Below, in pieces: positions 14,855 through 16,784 of a stretch of DNA of 16,784 bases. Position 1 is the stretch's first letter, and the number at the start of each line of letters is the position of its first letter. The translations under genes were made by a program, and so were the position numbers. The stretch is taken from the NCBI GenBank assembly GCA_046541515.1, contig JBKHDD010000109.1:1-16784 (forward strand). The letters run 5' to 3'. Source of the stretch: CAYFVR01 sp046541515 (GTDB lineage Bacteria; Desulfobacterota; Desulfobacteria; Desulfobacterales; Desulfococcaceae). Below the pieces are notes generated by a model. It searched no databases. It was not told the origin of the DNA and saw nothing but the letters and a program-made list of their open reading frames with translations.

Positions 14855-15082
14855 ATGGAAACAAAGTCCGTTGAAATCCAAGATGTTCAATCCCAACTTT
14901 CCGAACTGTTTTCGCTGGTTGCCGAAGGAACTGAAATCGTCATTTTCGAGGGAGAGAAACCCTTTGCTCGAATTCTTCCCGCTCGAACCAAACGGATCCC
15001 GGGCCTCCATAGGGGCTGTATCCAAATAAGCCCCGATTTTGATGACCCCTTGCCGGATAGTTTTTGGAGCGGCGAGGAATGA
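14855..15082 (+). CDS. Type II antitoxin, Phd/YefM family (partner of the PIN toxin at 15079)
   Basis: A 75-residue antitoxin expected to neutralise the adjacent PIN ribonuclease and repress its own operon. The N-terminus follows the Phd/YefM pattern (VQSQLSELFSLVAEGTEIVIFEGEKPFARILP, residues 11-42). The C-terminus RIPGLHRG...SPDFDDPLPDSFW matches the conserved toxin-binding tail of VapB-type antitoxins in this family. AAAAGGAA provides a ribosome binding site before the ATG at 14855. The stop overlaps the toxin start as ATGA. The gene begins 30 bp after the protease stop, so read-through from that operon is possible. It is AT-richer than the genes to its left. It is distinct from the antitoxin at 2189. 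Confidence 0.9.
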   Translation: METKSVEIQDVQSQLSELFSLVAEGTEIVIFEGEKPFARILPARTKRIPGLHRGCIQISPDFDDPLPDSFWSGEE

Positions 15083-15465
15083 AGCTCTTGTTCGACACCC
15101 ACACATTTATTTGGTGGGATAGCGATCCAGAACGTCTTTCGGACAAAGCCTTGGAACTCTGTCAGAACGAAAACAATGAATTAATTTTGAGCACCGTAAG
15201 CCTGTGGGAAATGCAAATCAAAATCCAAATCGGAAAACTGCAATTTGACAAACCCTTAAAGGAAATTGTCGAGCAACAAAAGACTACAAACCAAATTGTC
15301 CTGCTGCCCGTCCACCCCGACCACATCTTTGCCTTGGAAAAACTCCCCAGCGCTCACAAAGATCCGTTCGACCGCCTACTGATCGCCCAGGCAAAAATGG
15401 AAGAGGCCCTTTTGGTAAGTGCCGATCGGGTATTTTCTTCCTATCCGGTAGAAGTGGTCTGGTAA
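15079..15465 (+). CDS. PIN-domain ribonuclease toxin, VapC-like
   Basis: A 128-residue Mg2+-dependent ribonuclease toxin. The acidic quartet is complete: D6 in LLFDTHTFIWW, E44 in SLWEMQIK, D98 in KDPFDRLLIAQA (with D95 before it) and D116 in VSADRVF. The sequences LDTHTFIWW-like and AHKDPFDR are hallmarks of the VapC subgroup paired with Phd-type antitoxins. The ATG at 15079 overlaps the antitoxin stop; an upstream in-frame start at 15064 lies inside the antitoxin and is not favoured. All key residues are present. It resembles the toxin at 2425 in layout but is only distantly similar in sequence, so the two pairs are probably separate acquisitions rather than a recent duplication. Confidence 0.93.
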   Translation: MKLLFDTHTFIWWDSDPERLSDKALELCQNENNELILSTVSLWEMQIKIQIGKLQFDKPLKEIVEQQKTTNQIVLLPVHPDHIFALEKLPSAHKDPFDRLLIAQAKMEEALLVSADRVFSSYPVEVVW

Positions 15466-15550
15466 ATTCCGATGGATAAAAAAACTAATATCGTAAACTC
15501 TTTGGCTTGCCATGGAACACATAACCCCTCATACATTAAGGAGGCATTCC

Positions 15551-16030
15551 ATGAATCGCAAAATGTTCTTCACGCTTATCACCGCAATCTTGGCCGCCGG
15601 ATTTTTCGTCCTTCCGGCCGGCGCCGAAGACATGGGCGGCTGGGAAAAGGACGGCGCGTACAATCAGAACTACCGCAACAGCGAGCGGGACCGGATCAAG
15701 GGCGAGATTGTGGACGTGGTGGAAATCACGCCGCTGGCGGGCATGAGCCCGGGCGTCGCCCTGAAGGTCCGGGACCAGTACGACGACAGGGTCTTGGTTC
15801 ACCTTGCGCCCAAGTGGTACGTGGACGAACATCCCATGAACCTGCGAAAGGGCGACGAGGTGAAGATCAAGGGCGTCTGGGCCACCATCGGCGACGAAGA
15901 CGTCTTCATGGCCGCCAAGGTGAAGCGCGGCGAGTACGACGAGTACAAGGTGCGGCTGACCAGCAACGGAATGCCGTTTTGGACCATGCCGCCGGAACAG
16001 TTGGCCAAGGAGTTGGCGCAAGGCGAGTAG
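15551..16030 (+). CDS. Secreted small protein with probable OB-fold core, function unknown
   Basis: A 159-residue protein with a Sec signal peptide (MNRKMFFTLITAILAAGFFVLPAGAED; likely cut after AGA at residues 23-25), so periplasmic or exported. The mature part has strand-rich segments IKGEIVDVVEI, GVALKVRD, RVLVHLAP and KGDEVKIKGVWATI. The KGDxVxIKG turn is typical of OB-fold proteins. The C-terminal part keeps a PFWTMPPEQL motif. No catalytic residues can be named. I recall no gene name; similar exported proteins in sulfate-reducer genomes are usually annotated as hypothetical. The ATG at 15551 is fixed by AAGGAGG (15538-15544), the best ribosome binding site in the window. A Rho-independent terminator follows at 16144-16173, so this looks like a single-gene, well-expressed unit. 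Confidence 0.82.
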   Translation: MNRKMFFTLITAILAAGFFVLPAGAEDMGGWEKDGAYNQNYRNSERDRIKGEIVDVVEITPLAGMSPGVALKVRDQYDDRVLVHLAPKWYVDEHPMNLRKGDEVKIKGVWATIGDEDVFMAAKVKRGEYDEYKVRLTSNGMPFWTMPPEQLAKELAQGE

Positions 16031-16143
16031 GCGTTCGGGGAAGCGGATGGGAGAAAAAACGCCCCCGCCGAGCGGGGATTCCATGAAATTTGAGGTGGGT
16101 ACGGCGTTGAGCCTTGAACCGCCACGAAATTCCGGATACACGG

Positions 16144-16173
16144 GGAGCGGCCATTCGGTCGCTCCTCTTTTTT
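16144..16173 (+). terminator. Rho-independent terminator
   Basis: GGAGCGGCC and GGTCGCTCC form a 9-bp stem (one G-U pair) with an ATTC loop, followed at once by TCTTTTTT. It lies 114 bp past the stop of the secreted protein gene and points in the same direction. Confidence 0.85.
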
Positions 16174-16231
16174 GTCCAAACATTCAACATCGGAAAGGAG
16201 CCGAATCGACCGACGGCCCCGCGACGCTCGC

Positions 16232-16525
16232 CTATCCCGCGATCTCGAAAATCAGCCAGGAAAAGCGGAAAAAGGCCCAGGCGAGGACCAGAAAAATGAT
16301 CACCCCTTTCCAGGGGATGTCGAGGGGCGCGTCGGGATCATCTGGCGCCGGTTTCGCGGGACCGGCGGCCTTTGTTGGATTTCCCGACGGGTTTTCTCGA
16401 GCGTCGCCCCCCGATAATGAAGCCTTTTTTTCCCGGGCGGCGGAAGGCGGGGAGGCCATCGATTCGGTTTTCGGGCCGGTTTCGGATTCGGATGGGCGGG
16501 TCGAAGACGTTTCCGGTGTGGTCAT
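16232..16525 (-). CDS. Small single-pass membrane protein with disordered N-terminus
   Basis: A 97-residue protein with a low-complexity, charged and Pro/Ser/Ala-rich N-terminal 65 residues and one C-terminal membrane helix (GVIIFLVLAWAFFRFSWLIF, about 74-93) ending in EIAG. Tail-anchored proteins of this type often serve as small regulators or assembly partners, but nothing here names a partner. The ATG at 16525 was chosen because the frame further upstream (to 16723) encodes arginine-rich sequence typical of random GC-rich reading. The ribosome binding site is weak (GGAAATGGAAC). The membrane helix and the position opposite the terminator-bearing strand make it a plausible gene, but it could be chance. 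No family was recognised. Confidence 0.5.
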   Translation of the reverse strand: MTTPETSSTRPSESETGPKTESMASPPSAAREKKASLSGGDARENPSGNPTKAAGPAKPAPDDPDAPLDIPWKGVIIFLVLAWAFFRFSWLIFEIAG

Positions 16526-16784
16526 GTTCCATTTCCGGACAGAAGAGGCGAGAAATTCCGCATGGGGAATTCCGCGGGCGATACGGTTGGATGGGAAACG
16601 CGTCTCGCCGGCCCCGGCTCGGAGGAACCGGCGCGACGCGTTCCAGGATCGTTTCTCACCGGCATGAATTGGGTCTGGACCGCCGGAAATCAAGCGGCCT
16701 TTCCACAACCGCCAATATATCACGATCTGGGGTTCTCCGCCAGTGCGGCGGAGGAGGCGGGCTGAAAACCCTTGCCGCGCCGCC
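16526..16784. other. Window end without a recognised gene
   Basis: About 260 bases. The only structure noticed is a short hairpin TCCGCC-AGTGC-GGCGGA (16736-16752). Open frames here look like chance GC-rich reading. Confidence 0.4.

Noticed and set aside
15502..15537. Promoter TTGCCA...TACATT before the secreted protein gene
   Set aside because: The spacing is 19 bases and the -10 would abut the ribosome binding site, so transcription would begin after it.
1..16784. CRISPR array, tRNA, rRNA or riboswitch
   Set aside because: No regularly spaced direct repeats and no recognisable tRNA, rRNA or riboswitch core (including TPP upstream of the thiamine-binding gene) were seen on reading both strands.

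Overview
The window reads as part of a bacterial chromosome from a GC-rich Gram-negative organism. A complete tripartite efflux system with an outer-membrane lipoprotein, and a secreted periplasmic protein, show a double-membrane cell. The electron transfer flavoprotein (EtfBA) pair and the general gene style would fit an anaerobic or facultative Desulfobacterota-like lineage, but no marker gene settles this and the taxonomic guess is weak. No rRNA, tRNA or CRISPR array was seen.

Layout. (1) 1-1844, plus strand: etfB and etfA, translationally coupled through a GTGA overlap. (2) 2189-2805: a Phd/YefM-type antitoxin and a PIN-domain (VapC-like) toxin sharing an ATGA overlap. (3) 2881-4343, minus strand: a zinc nucleoside deaminase followed by a class I SAM methyltransferase, separated by a hairpin-forming dispersed-type repeat. 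(4) 4594-5880: a large, AT-richer orphan gene whose protein carries a His...Cys signature like that of circularly permuted papain/NlpC-P60 hydrolases. It has its own plausible promoter and lies 13 bp from (5) a degenerate IS630-type transposase (about 5894-6930, minus strand) with a clear frameshift and a perfect 30-bp GC-rich palindrome at its N-terminal end. (6) 7170-13473, minus strand: a full RND efflux operon in the order outer-membrane factor, membrane fusion protein, RND transporter. Another nested palindromic repeat sits between the first two genes, and an operator-like palindrome abuts a -10 box ahead of the operon. (7) 13815-14824, plus strand: an MTH1187-family thiamine-binding protein (TTG start) and a membrane-anchored retropepsin-like aspartic protease, 2 bp apart. 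(8) 14855-15465: a second antitoxin/PIN toxin pair. (9) 15551-16030: a secreted small protein with a probable OB-fold core, a strong ribosome binding site and a Rho-independent terminator. (10) 16232-16525, minus strand: a small single-pass membrane protein.

How it works together. The efflux operon is one machine: the RND pump uses proton-motive force, the fusion protein bridges the periplasm, and the TolC-like lipoprotein forms the exit duct. EtfBA passes electrons from acyl-CoA or similar dehydrogenases toward the quinone pool or other acceptors; the partner dehydrogenase lies outside the window. The two toxin-antitoxin pairs, the orphan gene and the broken IS are richer in A and T than the housekeeping genes around them, so 1845-7169 and 14825-15470 look like acquired segments between conserved operons. 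The best candidate for undescribed biology is the 428-residue putative permuted-papain hydrolase at 4594-5880. The three structured repeats at 3621-3727, 6883-6912 and 11926-11996 come next.
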